A stretch of DNA of 64,000 nt from Nitrospirota bacterium (GCA_016214855.1 JACRMT010000010.1:1-64000); one strand, 5' to 3'; numbered from the stretch's first letter, positions 1 to 8,708 are shown. Notes: generated by a model from the sequence alone, not told the origin. Made by a program: numbers and translations.

Positions 1-1100
1 GTTATCGCAACGGCTACGGGAAACCAAAGAACATTGCACTTATGAGCGGAACCATCAGCGTGCAGCGGCCTCGTGTTCGAGGCACAGAAGAGCGGTTTGA
101 AAGCAAGGTGATACCATTTTTCAAGCGCAGGTCGAAAGAGTTGGGGGATATGCTTCCAGAGCTGTATCTTCACGGATTGTCCAAGGGAGACTTTGAACTT
201 GCACTTCGGGGATTGCTGGGAGATGGGGCGCCGCTATCGGCCTCGTCCATCGAACGGCTAAAGGCGAAATGGCAGATTGAATATGAGCAGTGGAAGCAGC
301 AGGACCTTTCGTCTATGGAAGTAGTCTATCAGTGGGCAGACGGGATATATGTCAAGGCAGGGCTTGAGAAGGACAAGGCAGCACTGTTGATCATCATCGG
401 AGCCCTTACCAACGGAAGGAAAGTCTTCCTTGCCTGCGAAAGCGGCTACAGGGAAAGCAAAGAGTCCTGGGCAGCAGTGCTGAGGGATCTGAGAGCCCGA
501 GGACTCAGACTTGGCACATTGACGATTGCTGATGGTCATTTGGGAATCTGGTCGGCACTGGCAGAGTTACATCCAACGGGCAGGGAGCAGCGGTGCTGGA
601 ACCATAAGATCAGAAACGTCCTCGACTGTTTCCCTAAGAGGATACGCTTTGAGGCTGCCCAACAGCTCAAGCAACTGCCATATGCCAAGACACTGAAGGA
701 GTGCACGAATCTCAGAGATGCTTTTGTGAACCGGTATCAGAAAGAGTATCTCAAGGCAACGCAGAAGCTGACAACTGACTGGGAGCGCATGACGACGTTC
801 TACTCGTTTCCCAAGGAACACTGGACGCATCTCAGGACAACAAATGTCGTAGAGTCTCCTTTTAGCTCGGTTAGGCTGAGGACCGATGCTGCAAGACGGT
901 TCAAAAAAGTCCAGAATGCAACGGCCATGATCTGGAAACTGCTGCAAGTTGCAGAGAAGAGCTTCCGAGCATTGAAGGGTTATGGGTTATTGCAGAATGT
1001 TTACGAAGAAAAACAGTTTGTCGACGGGATTATGAAATGCGAATCGAAGGTGCTTGAAAGGATGGCCGCCTGATGGCTTTTTACACACCTATTGACAAGA
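1..1100 (+). mobile_element. IS256-family insertion sequence, right part
   Basis: The transposase gene is followed at 1083-1097 by ACACACCTATTGACA, which resembles the terminal inverted repeats I remember for IS256-type elements. Directly after it, in-frame TPR-like coding sequence begins. The left end and the target duplication cannot be seen because the element starts before the window; the right boundary is therefore approximate (about 1097-1100). Confidence 0.6.
3..1073 (+). CDS. IS256-family (mutator-type) transposase, 5' end outside window
   Basis: DDE transposase that cuts and joins the ends of its own insertion element. The reading frame is open to the left edge: the codons before the first ATG (42) already read like the family's N-terminal region (NGYGKPKNIALMSG), so the true start lies off the window. 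Counting from that Met, the acidic triad is visible as D100 in QWADGIY, D164 in TIADGHLG and E271 in TNVVESPFSS, and the conserved block ELALRGLLGDGAPLS precedes it. The visible part is 343 residues of a family usually near 400, and all three catalytic residues are present, so the enzyme may be intact. The reading frame ends about 25 bp before the probable right end of the element. Confidence 0.93.
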   Translation, partial: YRNGYGKPKNIALMSGTISVQRPRVRGTEERFESKVIPFFKRRSKELGDMLPELYLHGLSKGDFELALRGLLGDGAPLSASSIERLKAKWQIEYEQWKQQDLSSMEVVYQWADGIYVKAGLEKDKAALLIIIGALTNGRKVFLACESGYRESKESWAAVLRDLRARGLRLGTLTIADGHLGIWSALAELHPTGREQRCWNHKIRNVLDCFPKRIRFEAAQQLKQLPYAKTLKECTNLRDAFVNRYQKEYLKATQKLTTDWERMTTFYSFPKEHWTHLRTTNVVESPFSSVRLRTDAARRFKKVQNATAMIWKLLQVAEKSFRALKGYGLLQNVYEEKQFVDGIMKCESKVLERMAA

Positions 1101-1572
1101 CCTCCTGGCCGACTTCGACAAAGCGGTAGCACTTAAAGAGAAGGATGCAACTAATTTGTCGTGGAGAGGTGAGATGCATAGACGGCTATGTAATTACGAC
1201 AACGCTATGAAGGATCTATCCGCTGCAATTCAATTAGCGGAAGCGAACGATAATTTTGCTCTGTCAAGGCGAGCGGCAGTATATATTGCTATCGGCGATA
1301 TTGTTGCAGCAAGAGCTGATTTGGCCCGTGTCAAAGAAGTTAGGTCAGAGAACGTTGCCGTCCTTTACAACCAGGCAGTCGCTTTCTCTCTGGAGGATCA
1401 ACCATCTGAGGCAATTGATCTACTGAGGCGAGCAATTAAGATAAGCGCAGAAGCACGACATTATGCTGTTAATGATGATCTTTTCGACCCGCTAAGGAAT
1501 ATGCCAGAATTTCACGAATTAATAAACGTGCATAGACAAGCTGAGATAGACGACATTGGTGGACGCCCTTGA
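1099..1572 (+). pseudogene. TPR protein remnant truncated by the IS element
   Basis: The frame ending in a TGA at 1570-1572 stays open and TPR-like back to about 1099, right against the IS end, where an in-frame TGA (1093-1095) lies in the IS. The peptide begins DLLADFDKAVALKEKD and continues with helix-turn-helix repeats (CNYDNAMKDLSAAIQLAE, GDIVAARADLARVKE, DQPSEAIDLLRRAIK), typical of tetratricopeptide repeats, which mediate protein-protein contacts. No normal start codon precedes the homology; a TTG at 1156 is the only candidate and would cut into a repeat. I read it as the 3' part of a longer TPR gene whose 5' part lies on the other side of the insertion. It could still be translated from the TTG, but function is doubtful. 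Confidence 0.65.
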
Positions 1573-1604
1573 CATTGGACACTGATGACTTGTCCCAACC
1601 ATAC

Positions 1605-1763
1605 ATTCAACCGGTCAAGCCGATTAATTCTGTGTTCTCCGCTCGCTTCGCGAGCGCAGAATGCGGCAGTTGAGCGGACGAACTTCTGGTTCCCGCTCGC
1701 TAACGCTCGGGAGAACCAGGAGTTCGAGCCAGACCCCCTTCGGGGCCGCTCAACTGCCGCATT
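1605..1763. repeat. Nested inverted repeats, possible integron attC-like site
   Basis: Outer arms of 18 bp (1660-1677 and 1746-1763) are perfect inverted copies. Inside them lies a second pair (1679-1693 with 1711-1725, two mismatches). Just upstream, 1633-1660 forms another hairpin around CGCTCGC-TTC-GCGAGCG. GTTGAGC (1669-1675) and ATTCAAC (1605-1611) fit the degenerate core-site patterns of attC sites, but the canonical spacing is not clear. The DUF4279 start codon lies only 15 bp further on. Strong structure is certain; identity as a recombination site is a guess. Confidence 0.55.
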
Positions 1764-1778
1764 ACACATAATGAGTAA

Positions 1779-2210
1779 ATGAAATACGACGATAAATATA
1801 CATCTTGCAAACGCACCTATGCCAGCCTGTGTATCTATCCTGGTGAAATCCTGCCCGAAGAAATAACAAAACGGCTAAAGACCGAACCAACGGAAATTGT
1901 CCACAAAGGCGATCTTGATTACAAAGGCAGAAAGAGAAAGCTTCACGGCTGGTTTTTAAGGACTCAGGGCGTTATTAAATCTCGCGACTCTCGACGCCAT
2001 ATTGATTGGATAATCGAAAGAATTAAGAACAGGAAAACTGAAATCAAAAAGCTCCAATCCCAGGGGGCAGAAATGTATATCACATGCTTATGGCTTCCTC
2101 GGGGGTACGGAGGTGGTCCAACTATCAGTCCCCCTCAGATGGCAGAGCTATCAAAACTAAACATTGAGGTCTGGTGGGATATCTATTGCGCCTTGGAAAA
2201 CAATGAATAA
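1779..2210 (+). CDS. DUF4279 domain protein
   Basis: A 143-residue protein with the features I associate with the DUF4279 family: an N-terminal strand followed by PGEILPEEITKRLKTEPTE, then KGD, a Trp-containing strand (GWFLRTQG), a long helix ending in the basic stretch RIKNRKTEIKKL, and a C-terminal block with GYGGGPTISPPQMAELSKLNIEVWWDIY. The biochemical function of the family is unknown. The ATG at 1779 has no recognisable ribosome binding site, and the gene lies between two inverted-repeat structures (1605-1763 and 2225-2315) on either side, an arrangement seen for promoterless gene cassettes. No signal peptide or membrane segment; probably cytoplasmic. Confidence 0.75.
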   Translation: MKYDDKYTSCKRTYASLCIYPGEILPEEITKRLKTEPTEIVHKGDLDYKGRKRKLHGWFLRTQGVIKSRDSRRHIDWIIERIKNRKTEIKKLQSQGAEMYITCLWLPRGYGGGPTISPPQMAELSKLNIEVWWDIYCALENNE

Positions 2211-2224
2211 TAAAAAACGTGTAA

Positions 2225-2315
2225 AACCAGCATCAACACCGACCGGGATGAAACGTGGTTTGGTTTTATGAAAATGCTGGTTGCCCCGGCGGGTCAGCCA
2301 TGTCGTTATGCTCCC
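2225..2315. repeat. Inverted repeat after the DUF4279 gene
   Basis: Perfect 9-bp arms AACCAGCAT (2225-2233) and ATGCTGGTT (2274-2282) enclose a 40-bp loop. They are followed by a GC-rich stretch and CGTTATGC near 2303-2310, which faintly resembles the 3' core of attC sites. It could equally be the gene's transcription terminator, although no T-run follows. The remaining bases up to 2389 show nothing else. Confidence 0.4.
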
Positions 2316-2389
2316 AATATATATTGATAAATAATACGCAAATTGGCTTGCTTTGGCGGCAAGTCTATCCGAAAGAGATATTATGACAA

Positions 2390-2728
2390 ATGAACAAAAC
2401 AGAGATTGAACAATTCAAACACAAGCTGCTCAGTCTTCGATCCGAACTCCAGGACCTTGAAAAAGCTTCGATAGAAGCGGCAAAGCCGGTGGAATTGGAT
2501 CAAGCCGGCATGGGCCGCCTTTCCCTCATGAGTGCCATGATAGCGCAGCGAAGGTCAGAGGAAGGCTCAAGGCTTCCGCAGCGTCAACTCCTGAAAATTG
2601 AAGGAGCTTTGCGTCGCATCGAATCCGGTGAATACGGTAAATGCTTTATGTGCGAGGAAGACATTGAGGCCCAGAGGCTTTCCGTAGATCCGACAGACAC
2701 ACGCTGCATGAAATGTATCGAGGAATAG
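2390..2728 (+). CDS. DksA/TraR-family zinc finger protein
   Basis: A 112-residue member of the DksA/TraR C4 zinc-finger family. Such proteins bind in the secondary channel of RNA polymerase and tune initiation with or without ppGpp. An N-terminal helical hairpin rich in Leu/Glu (residues 1-80) leads into RRIESGEYGKCFMCEEDI and then CMKC; C85, C88, C106 and C109 form the CxxC...CxxC zinc site. The acidic DxxDA tip of true DksA is not obvious, so a DksA-like protein of unknown target is the safer name. A strong terminator follows at 2759-2790. The ribosome binding site before the ATG is weak. Confidence 0.88.
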   Translation: MNKTEIEQFKHKLLSLRSELQDLEKASIEAAKPVELDQAGMGRLSLMSAMIAQRRSEEGSRLPQRQLLKIEGALRRIESGEYGKCFMCEEDIEAQRLSVDPTDTRCMKCIEE

Positions 2729-2758
2729 TTTATCCGTTACAGAATATGTATTATCATA

Positions 2759-2790
2759 AAAGAGGTCCGGAATAATCCGGACCTCTTTCT
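2759..2790. terminator. Rho-independent terminator between convergent genes
   Basis: A perfect 12-bp stem (2759-2770 with 2777-2788; arms AAAGAGGTCCGG and CCGGACCTCTTT) with a 6-base loop and a T-rich tail. The gene at 2390-2728 reads toward it from the left and the gene at 2873-4120 from the right. The A-run on the left arm and the T-run on the right mean it may serve both directions. Confidence 0.88.
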
Positions 2791-2872
2791 GTCTTTCGAT
2801 TAGCTATCGCTCAAACGATCTCACTTACGCTGCATACGCCATAGCTGCCGTTACCAGACTGCCGGGACTGGA

Positions 2873-4120
2873 TCAGAAACCGAGGATACCCCTCATAAGT
2901 CCGCCCTTGCCTTTGCGCGGTCTCTCATCGTTTCTTTCCGTATCAGCAGGCTGTTCGTCCTGCTCCTGCTGCCTGCCTCTTGTGCGGCGTTCTTCCCTGC
3001 CGCCCTCCATTCCAAGCGGCAGCATTCCGGTCGATTTGTTCCGCAATTTCATGGACCATATATACTCATGAGGGACTTTCGGGTCTTTCGGCTTTGGCGG
3101 CCAGGCTATATTTAACTCATCACCATAGCCGATGAACTGCACTGCAGCACCCTTTGCCTCTTTAAATATTCCCTGCGGAATTGAACAGCTCGTCACTTCA
3201 GGCCCCATCACTGCCTTCTCCTTGATAAACCTGTTCACATCAGCAGGGGAAAGATAGTTCATCAGCCCATATCCCGGATCCTGAGGTTCGCTCGATGACC
3301 ATATGACCATCTCTCCGGTCTTCTCATTATGAGCCATTGCCATGGCAAAATAACCAAGGGCCGTCGGTATCTTCTTCCACTGAAATTTAATGCTGTCTGC
3401 AAGTCCGCCCTTCACTGATGAAAACTCGACCGGAGCCATGAAGTCATGTTTTTCATCAACAGAGAACTTGATGTCAGGAGAATAATTGCCATGCACAAAG
3501 TGCTGTCCTTCCAGAGAGCTTCCTTTCGGAATTTCCTTCCGGTCAATCCTGTTCGGCCATTCAGCATATGCCCAGCCTGTTCTCTGCGATGGCGGATACT
3601 GGGCAGACCCTCGCTTGCCTGACATTGCCTTGCCAAAGTCGATCATGCTCATCTTCTCCGTATCCAGGACCTTTGGCTGGCCCGGCCGAACAGTCTCGCT
3701 GCATCCCCAGTACATGAGCATGCGCATCTTCGGTTTTTCGTATTTTGTCTCCTCGCCCTCTTCCTCTTTCACCGATTTTGTCCTCTCCGGAATGATCAGC
3801 GGAAGCGTGCTGCCCATCTTCTGGCCCGGAGGTATGTCATGGGTCGCCTCAGGAGCGGCAGGTACTGCTTTGGGCGAATTGAGCTGGAGCATAAGGCTTC
3901 GCCCTGGACCCATGCCTGCGGACCTGCCCATCATCATGCCTTCGAGTCCGCCCATCTCCTCAGATGACATGCCCGGAATGGTCATATTCTGCGTTGATAC
4001 GTTCATCCAGTATTGGGTGATCGGGGGCTTCTTTTCTTCTGCCGTTGCAAGGCAAGAAAAGCTGAGCAACAGTGCTGCGGTCAGGATGCAACCTGTTTTT
4101 TTCATACATCGTATCTTCAT
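2873..4120 (-). CDS. Secreted protein of unknown function
   Basis: I do not recognise a family. The 415-residue product starts with a clear Sec signal peptide (KKTGCILTAALLLSFSCLATAEE), so it is exported. A Met/Gly-rich stretch (residues about 45-80, EEMGGLEGMMMGRSAGMGPG) follows, then mixed sequence with several Trp and Tyr (MLMYWGCSE, WAYAEWPNR, YIWSMKLRN), and a highly charged, Arg/Gln/Glu-rich tail ending in KGKGGLMRGILGF. The ATG at 4120 has GGAGGA six bases upstream, which favours it over the internal Met at residue 6. It lies 21 bp downstream of the DedA-like gene on the same strand and is probably co-transcribed with it. The Met-rich segment could bind a soft metal such as copper, but that is speculation. 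Confidence 0.8.
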   Translation of the reverse strand: MKIRCMKKTGCILTAALLLSFSCLATAEEKKPPITQYWMNVSTQNMTIPGMSSEEMGGLEGMMMGRSAGMGPGRSLMLQLNSPKAVPAAPEATHDIPPGQKMGSTLPLIIPERTKSVKEEEGEETKYEKPKMRMLMYWGCSETVRPGQPKVLDTEKMSMIDFGKAMSGKRGSAQYPPSQRTGWAYAEWPNRIDRKEIPKGSSLEGQHFVHGNYSPDIKFSVDEKHDFMAPVEFSSVKGGLADSIKFQWKKIPTALGYFAMAMAHNEKTGEMVIWSSSEPQDPGYGLMNYLSPADVNRFIKEKAVMGPEVTSCSIPQGIFKEAKGAAVQFIGYGDELNIAWPPKPKDPKVPHEYIWSMKLRNKSTGMLPLGMEGGREERRTRGRQQEQDEQPADTERNDERPRKGKGGLMRGILGF

Positions 4121-4141
4121 AGTGTCCTCCAGATTATTTTT

Positions 4142-4801
4142 TTAAACAGCATCATCTTCACAAACCTTGCGATAACGGTGACGGAGATACTCGATGACCC
4201 CGGGCAGGATCGAGAGAATGATTATCGCCATGATCACCAGCGTAAAGTTCTTCTTCACGACAGGAATATTGCCGAAGTAATAGCCGCCAAAAATAAAGGC
4301 CGCTATCCAGGCAATGCCTCCAACAACGTTGAAGCCAATAAAATGCAGATAGGTCATCCTGCCGATACCGGCCACGAAGGGTGCAAAGGTACGGATGATC
4401 GGCATGAACCGCGCAATAATGATCGTTTTGCCTCCATGCTTTTCATAGAACCGGTGCGTCCTGTCCAGATATTCGCGGTTCAGAAACCGAACCTTCTCCT
4501 TATGAAAGATCTTCGGACCCACATAACTGCCGACCCAGTAATTGACCGTATCTCCGGCTATAGCAGCAACGGTAAGCAGCACAAAAAGCCAGATCACGTC
4601 AAAGGCACCGAGCGCTGCAAAGGCGCCGGCAGCAAACAGCAGCGAGTCACCGGGGAGGATCGGTGTGATCACAAGCCCTGTTTCGCAGAAGATGATCAGG
4701 AAAAGGACGAGATAGGTCCAGAGCCCGTATGCCTGGATCAAAGAACCGAGATGTTTATCCAGATGCATGAAAATATCTATAAAGGTCTTTATCAGCTCCA
4801 T
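4142..4801 (-). CDS. DedA-family (VTT/SNARE-associated) membrane protein
   Basis: Integral inner-membrane protein of 219 residues. DedA proteins act in lipid homeostasis and proton-motive-force maintenance; members of this superfamily have been linked to undecaprenyl-phosphate or phospholipid flipping. Family motifs visible in order are [22 protein letters not shown] (about residues 38-59), [16 protein letters not shown] (80-95) and [19 protein letters not shown] (130-149), the last carrying the functionally important Arg residues. Four to five hydrophobic helices are visible and the C-terminus is basic. It is first in a probable two-gene operon with the secreted protein gene. Confidence 0.93.
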   Translation of the reverse strand: MELIKTFIDIFMHLDKHLGSLIQAYGLWTYLVLFLIIFCETGLVITPILPGDSLLFAAGAFAALGAFDVIWLFVLLTVAAIAGDTVNYWVGSYVGPKIFHKEKVRFLNREYLDRTHRFYEKHGGKTIIIARFMPIIRTFAPFVAGIGRMTYLHFIGFNVVGGIAWIAAFIFGGYYFGNIPVVKKNFTLVIMAIIILSILPGVIEYLRHRYRKVCEDDAV

Positions 4802-4892
4802 TTATTTTCCTTGGTCATTTATTTTTAACTGTTACGAACGCCATCACTTATTGAGGCATTACTATAAGTGCATAGGTTCTTATCACTCACAA

Positions 4893-4969
4893 AAAATCTC
4901 CCCTCACCCCTCTTTGCCAAAGAGGGGCTTGATACCTCCCTTTAGCAAAGGGAGGATAGGAGGGATTTA
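4893..4969. repeat. Dispersed palindromic repeat, copy A
   Basis: Two hairpins in tandem: CCCCTCTTTG-CC-AAAGAGGGG (4907-4927) and CCTCCCTTT-AGC-AAAGGGAGG (4935-4955), followed by AGGAGGGATTT. It belongs to the family with copies near 15379, 17751, 20946, 38706 and 56430. It sits between the corA stop and the start of the dedA gene. Confidence 0.8.
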
Positions 4970-5024
4970 ATAATTGAATGTCTTCATACTTATGAACTTC
5001 TTAATCATGTATCTTCGCATATCC

Positions 5025-6125
5025 CTACAGCCACTTCTTCTTCCTGAAAAAGATCAGCATCCAGACGGCAATCGCGATCATGATACCCCAGATCATGTAA
5101 TACCCGTAGGGCCATTCAAGCTCCGGCATATGTTTGAAATTCATGCCGTACACACCTGCTATAAAGGTGAGCGGCATAAAGATCGTGGCGATGATCGTCA
5201 GTACCTTCATCACGGCATTCAGCCTGTTGGATACGCTCGAAAGGTAGATATCAAGCATGCCGGAAACCATGTCGCGGTATGACTCGACCGTGTCGATCAC
5301 CTGTATGGTGTGATCATAGACATCCCGCAGATAAAGCCGTGTCGATTCCTGCACGATATCAGAATCGGTCCGGCTGAAAATACTTATCACCTCACGCAAT
5401 GGCCAGACCGCTTTTCTGAGATAGATCATCTCGCGCTTCAGGTAATGAATATCATGCAGCGTAGTCGTTGTCGGATTCGAAACAAGTCTTTCCTCAAGCA
5501 GTTCTATCTTTTCACCCAGTTTCTCAAGGATGGAGAAATAGTTATCTACAATAGCATCGATGAGCGAGTACGCAAGATAATCAGCGCCGAACTTGCGCGC
5601 CCGTCCCTTCTCATTTCTGAGCCGCTCGCGCAGATGACCAAAGACATCGCCCTCAAGACCCTCCTGGAACGAAATGACATAATTTTGGCCTATGATAAGG
5701 CTGACCTGTTCTGTCGAAACCGCGTTTGCCGCTTCATCGAAATAGAGCATCTTCAGAACAATGTAAAGGTAATCCGTGTAGCTCTCGATCTTGGGACGCT
5801 GCTCGGAGTTCTGAATGTCCTCAAGTACCAGGGGGTGAAGATTATAACATGCACCGATCTTCTCGATGATCTCTGCCTGGTGAATGCCGTCAATATTGAT
5901 CCAGGTAACGGTCGGTTTGTCCCTGAAAGCAAAGCAGGCCTCTATGGCGTCAAAACTCTGCTCGATAAACTGCGCTTCATCGTAATCAATGACTGTTATC
6001 TTTGCCTTCTCGGCACGCTGTCTGCCGATATGAACGAGCGAGCCGGGCGGAAGTCCCGCCTTCTGTGATCGCTTTCGTAGAGTTCTTTTCGTATGATCGG
6101 GCATGGAATAAGAGAATAATACCAT
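5025..6125 (-). CDS. corA: CorA-family magnesium/cobalt transporter
   Basis: Pentameric divalent-cation channel of the inner membrane, 366 residues. A large N-terminal alpha/beta cytoplasmic domain (with PTVTWINIDGI and HPLVLEDI) is followed by the long stalk helix and, at the C-terminus, two membrane helices. The first of these ends in the signature YGMNF, which forms the pore mouth, and the protein closes with the basic tail FFRKKKWL. Length and architecture match full CorA proteins. The first 15-20 residues are uncertain: neither the ATG at 6125 nor the next Met (residue 8) has a good ribosome binding site. Mg2+ is the usual substrate; Co2+ or Ni2+ are possible. Confidence 0.93.
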   Translation of the reverse strand: MVLFSYSMPDHTKRTLRKRSQKAGLPPGSLVHIGRQRAEKAKITVIDYDEAQFIEQSFDAIEACFAFRDKPTVTWINIDGIHQAEIIEKIGACYNLHPLVLEDIQNSEQRPKIESYTDYLYIVLKMLYFDEAANAVSTEQVSLIIGQNYVISFQEGLEGDVFGHLRERLRNEKGRARKFGADYLAYSLIDAIVDNYFSILEKLGEKIELLEERLVSNPTTTTLHDIHYLKREMIYLRKAVWPLREVISIFSRTDSDIVQESTRLYLRDVYDHTIQVIDTVESYRDMVSGMLDIYLSSVSNRLNAVMKVLTIIATIFMPLTFIAGVYGMNFKHMPELEWPYGYYMIWGIMIAIAVWMLIFFRKKKWL

Positions 6126-6274
6126 GAAAAAGCCGCAGAAATCAGGCTGCTGCGATCCGGGTCTGCATGAGGCAAGACCTGCAGATCTGCGCAGGAAGTG
6201 ATCGAGGGAAAGATATTACGGTACAGGCCATATTCTCATGCCGACATGTTCCGGGAATGCAAATTATTTTTTTG

Positions 6275-6304
6275 TTGGTAACACCATAAAACTTCTGCTA
6301 TAGT
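6275..6304 (+). promoter_or_regulatory. Possible sigma-70-type promoter of the lemA operon
   Basis: TTGGTA (6275-6280) and TATAGT (6299-6304) are 18 bp apart, about 28 bp before the lemA start codon. They match the -35 and -10 consensus at four and five of six positions. No experimental support. Confidence 0.35.
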
Positions 6305-6332
6305 CTAATAAAATCACCTTTCCGGAGGGACT

Positions 6333-6908
6333 ATGGTCGCGATTGCTGGATTATTATTAATGCTGTTCCTTGGTATTGCCGTGCTGATCGTCGTTGCCGT
6401 GATCGTCATCTACAACAGGCTTGTACGTCTCAGGACAACCGTGAAGTCTTCCTGGTCTGATATCGATGTAAACCTGAAGAAGCGCTATGATCTTGTGCCG
6501 AATCTTGTCGAAACGGTCAAGGGTTACGCCGGTCATGAAAGAGCGGTCTTCGAAAATGTAGCTCTGGCGCGTTCAGCAGCCATGAAGGCAACATCCCCGG
6601 GTGACAAGGCAAAATCGGAGAACATGTTCACCGAAACCCTGAAGAGCCTTTTTGCCGTTGTTGAGGCCTATCCTCAGCTTCAGGCAAACACAAACTTCTT
6701 GCAGCTTCAGCAGCAGTTAAAGGAGCTTGAGGACAATATTGAATATTCCCGCCGCTATTTCAACGCTGTGGTCCGGGACTATAACATCATGACCGAGACC
6801 TTCCCGTCCAATATCATCGCCGGCCAGTTCAAGTTTGAGAAGTCCGAGTTCTTCGAACTGGAAGAGGCAGCAATAGAGAGAAAACCGACAAAAGTAAGTT
6901 TTTCCTGA
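6333..6908 (+). CDS. lemA: LemA-family membrane-anchored protein
   Basis: 191 residues: one N-terminal membrane helix (residues 3-28), then a long helical-bundle domain with the family signatures IYNRLVRLR, SWSDIDVNLKKRYDLVPNLVETVKGYA and LEDNIEYSRRYFNAVVRDYN. LemA proteins are anchored with an extracytoplasmic N-terminus and a coiled cytoplasmic body; the molecular function is unknown. A good ribosome binding site (GGAGGG, 5 bp before the ATG) fixes the start. The DUF2207 gene begins 7 bp after the stop, the usual partner of lemA in many bacteria, so the two probably act together in the membrane. Confidence 0.95.
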   Translation: MVAIAGLLLMLFLGIAVLIVVAVIVIYNRLVRLRTTVKSSWSDIDVNLKKRYDLVPNLVETVKGYAGHERAVFENVALARSAAMKATSPGDKAKSENMFTETLKSLFAVVEAYPQLQANTNFLQLQQQLKELEDNIEYSRRYFNAVVRDYNIMTETFPSNIIAGQFKFEKSEFFELEEAAIERKPTKVSFS

Positions 6909-6915
6909 GGTATAG

Positions 6916-8664
6916 GTGAAGAGGCCGGGTAGTCTTCCCCTTCTCTTTTTCTGTCTTGTTCTCTGTCTGGGCCTCTTTCTTTCTTCTGCCTCTTCTGCGC
7001 AGGACTTCACCATCAATGATTTTGACGTCTTCATCGCCATAAAGGAAGACTCCTCCTTTATGGTCAGGGAGACCCTTACCGCAGAGTTTCACAGTCCGCG
7101 CCACGGCATCTACCGGGATATTCCCTACATCTACACAGACAGCACCGGCGGGACCATGAAGACGCCGATCGATATCCTTTCGGTCACGGACGGAAGCGGC
7201 TCGGATATTTCATACCGTCTGATCAGGCAGGGAAATACGATCAGGGTCCGGATCGGCGATGCAAAGAAGTATGTCACCGGCATACGGAAATACGAGATCA
7301 CTTACAGCGTTGAAAATGCCGTCCTCTTCTTTGACGATCATGACGAGCTTTATTGGAATGTGACCGGAAACGAATGGAACGCCGCTATTACAAGGTCCCG
7401 CTGCATGGTATCGCTCGCAGGGGGAAGAACAAAGGAACACTGGGCATCGTGCTACACGGGCAGAAAAGGTTCCCGTGATTCCGCATGCAGGAGCATTCCC
7501 GGAGATAATGTTATTGAATTCATCACGGATGGTCCGCTTCAGGCAGGAGAGGGACTCACCATAGCATACGGCTGGGACAAGGGCATTGTTTCACCTCCCT
7601 CCTCTTTCAGAAAATTTATCTGGCTTATGAACCTGAAACAGAACTGGGTATTCATCCTGCCGGTTCTCTCTTTCGTCTTCATGCTGTTCATCTGGATGCA
7701 GACAGGCAGGGACCCGCGCGTAAGAGAATCCATTACGGTTATGTACGGCCCGCCCGAGTATTTCAAGATACCGCTCACACCTGCAGAGGTCGGCACCATG
7801 GTCGATGAAAAGCTCGATCCCCGCGACATAACAGCAACCATTATCGGGCTGGCTGTGAAAGGGTACATAAAGATCGAGGAAACGATAGAGGAAGGTCTCA
7901 TATTCGACAAAAAAGACTACTATCTGAAAAAGGTAAAAGATGCGGATGCATTGCTCACCCTGTTCGAGAAACAGGTTATGCTGGATATTTTCGGCGTCAT
8001 GCCGGGCAAAATGATCTCAGAGCTGAAGAACACCTTTTACAAGAACATCCCTTCCCTGAAAAGTTCTCTCTACAAGGAGCTTGTGAAAAAGAATTACTTT
8101 AATACGAACCCGGAGCACGTGCGGGTCACATACAGTGTTATAGCCGCAGCACTGGGTTTCGGCATCGCCTTTGGACTCACCACGCTTTTCGGAGATGCTG
8201 CCGGGGAGGTCAGAACAATATCTGCAGGGGTCCTGACAGGGCTATCCGTGCTCGGCTTTGCCAAATTCATGCCCGCAAAGACGCGGGAAGGGTCTGCTGT
8301 ATACATGCAGATCCTGGGCTTTCAGGAGTTCATGAACAGGGCAGAAAAGGACCAGCTTGACCGGATGAAAGACCAGAACCTTTTTTCGAAGTTCTTTCCG
8401 TATGCGCTGGCCCTCGATGTGGCTGACAACTGGGCCAGGGCGTTTGAGGGCATCTATCAGGAACCGCCGGACTGGTACGTCTCGCCTGGCGGCATACGAG
8501 CATTCGATCCGATCAGCTTCAATCACTCCATGAATTCAGCCATGTCAAACCTGTCATCGGCCATGTATTCTGCGCCGCGGGGAAGTGGGGCAGGAGGCGG
8601 AGGGAGTTTTGGCGGAGGCTCTTCAGGCGGCGGTTTTGGCGGAGGCGGAGGCGGGAGCTGGTAG
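6916..8664 (+). CDS. DUF2207 family membrane protein
   Basis: 582 residues starting at a GTG preceded by GAGGTATAG. A signal peptide (to SASSAQ, about residue 29) exposes a beta-rich extracytoplasmic domain with the family block RETLTAEFHSPRHGIYRDIPYIY. A membrane helix follows at about 235-262 (NWVFILPVLSFVFMLFIWMQTGRDP), then a cytoplasmic winged-helix-like segment with the block YFKIPLTPAEVGTMVDEKLDPRDI, and two more hydrophobic helices near 400-450. The last 30 residues are almost pure Gly/Ser (SFGGGSSGGGFGGGGGGSW), a tail commonly seen in this family. The function is unknown; its pairing with LemA is conserved. Confidence 0.92.
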   Translation: MKRPGSLPLLFFCLVLCLGLFLSSASSAQDFTINDFDVFIAIKEDSSFMVRETLTAEFHSPRHGIYRDIPYIYTDSTGGTMKTPIDILSVTDGSGSDISYRLIRQGNTIRVRIGDAKKYVTGIRKYEITYSVENAVLFFDDHDELYWNVTGNEWNAAITRSRCMVSLAGGRTKEHWASCYTGRKGSRDSACRSIPGDNVIEFITDGPLQAGEGLTIAYGWDKGIVSPPSSFRKFIWLMNLKQNWVFILPVLSFVFMLFIWMQTGRDPRVRESITVMYGPPEYFKIPLTPAEVGTMVDEKLDPRDITATIIGLAVKGYIKIEETIEEGLIFDKKDYYLKKVKDADALLTLFEKQVMLDIFGVMPGKMISELKNTFYKNIPSLKSSLYKELVKKNYFNTNPEHVRVTYSVIAAALGFGIAFGLTTLFGDAAGEVRTISAGVLTGLSVLGFAKFMPAKTREGSAVYMQILGFQEFMNRAEKDQLDRMKDQNLFSKFFPYALALDVADNWARAFEGIYQEPPDWYVSPGGIRAFDPISFNHSMNSAMSNLSSAMYSAPRGSGAGGGGSFGGGSSGGGFGGGGGGSW

Positions 8665-8708
8665 GCGGATGAGCGGTATCTTGTCATCTCCGGAGAGTGT
8701 GATAAACT

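Noticed and set aside
1715-1765. Possible tRNA T-arm (GTTCGAG) near the inverted repeats
   Set aside because: No acceptor stem, anticodon arm or CCA fits around it; the motif is part of the nested inverted repeat.
3486-4828. Two long plus-strand frames opposite the secreted protein and DedA genes
   Set aside because: They overlap each other and lie antisense to genes with clear signal peptide and family motifs; no ribosome binding site or domain.
5310-6068. 252-codon plus-strand frame opposite corA
   Set aside because: Antisense to a complete CorA; no recognisable domain and no start signal.
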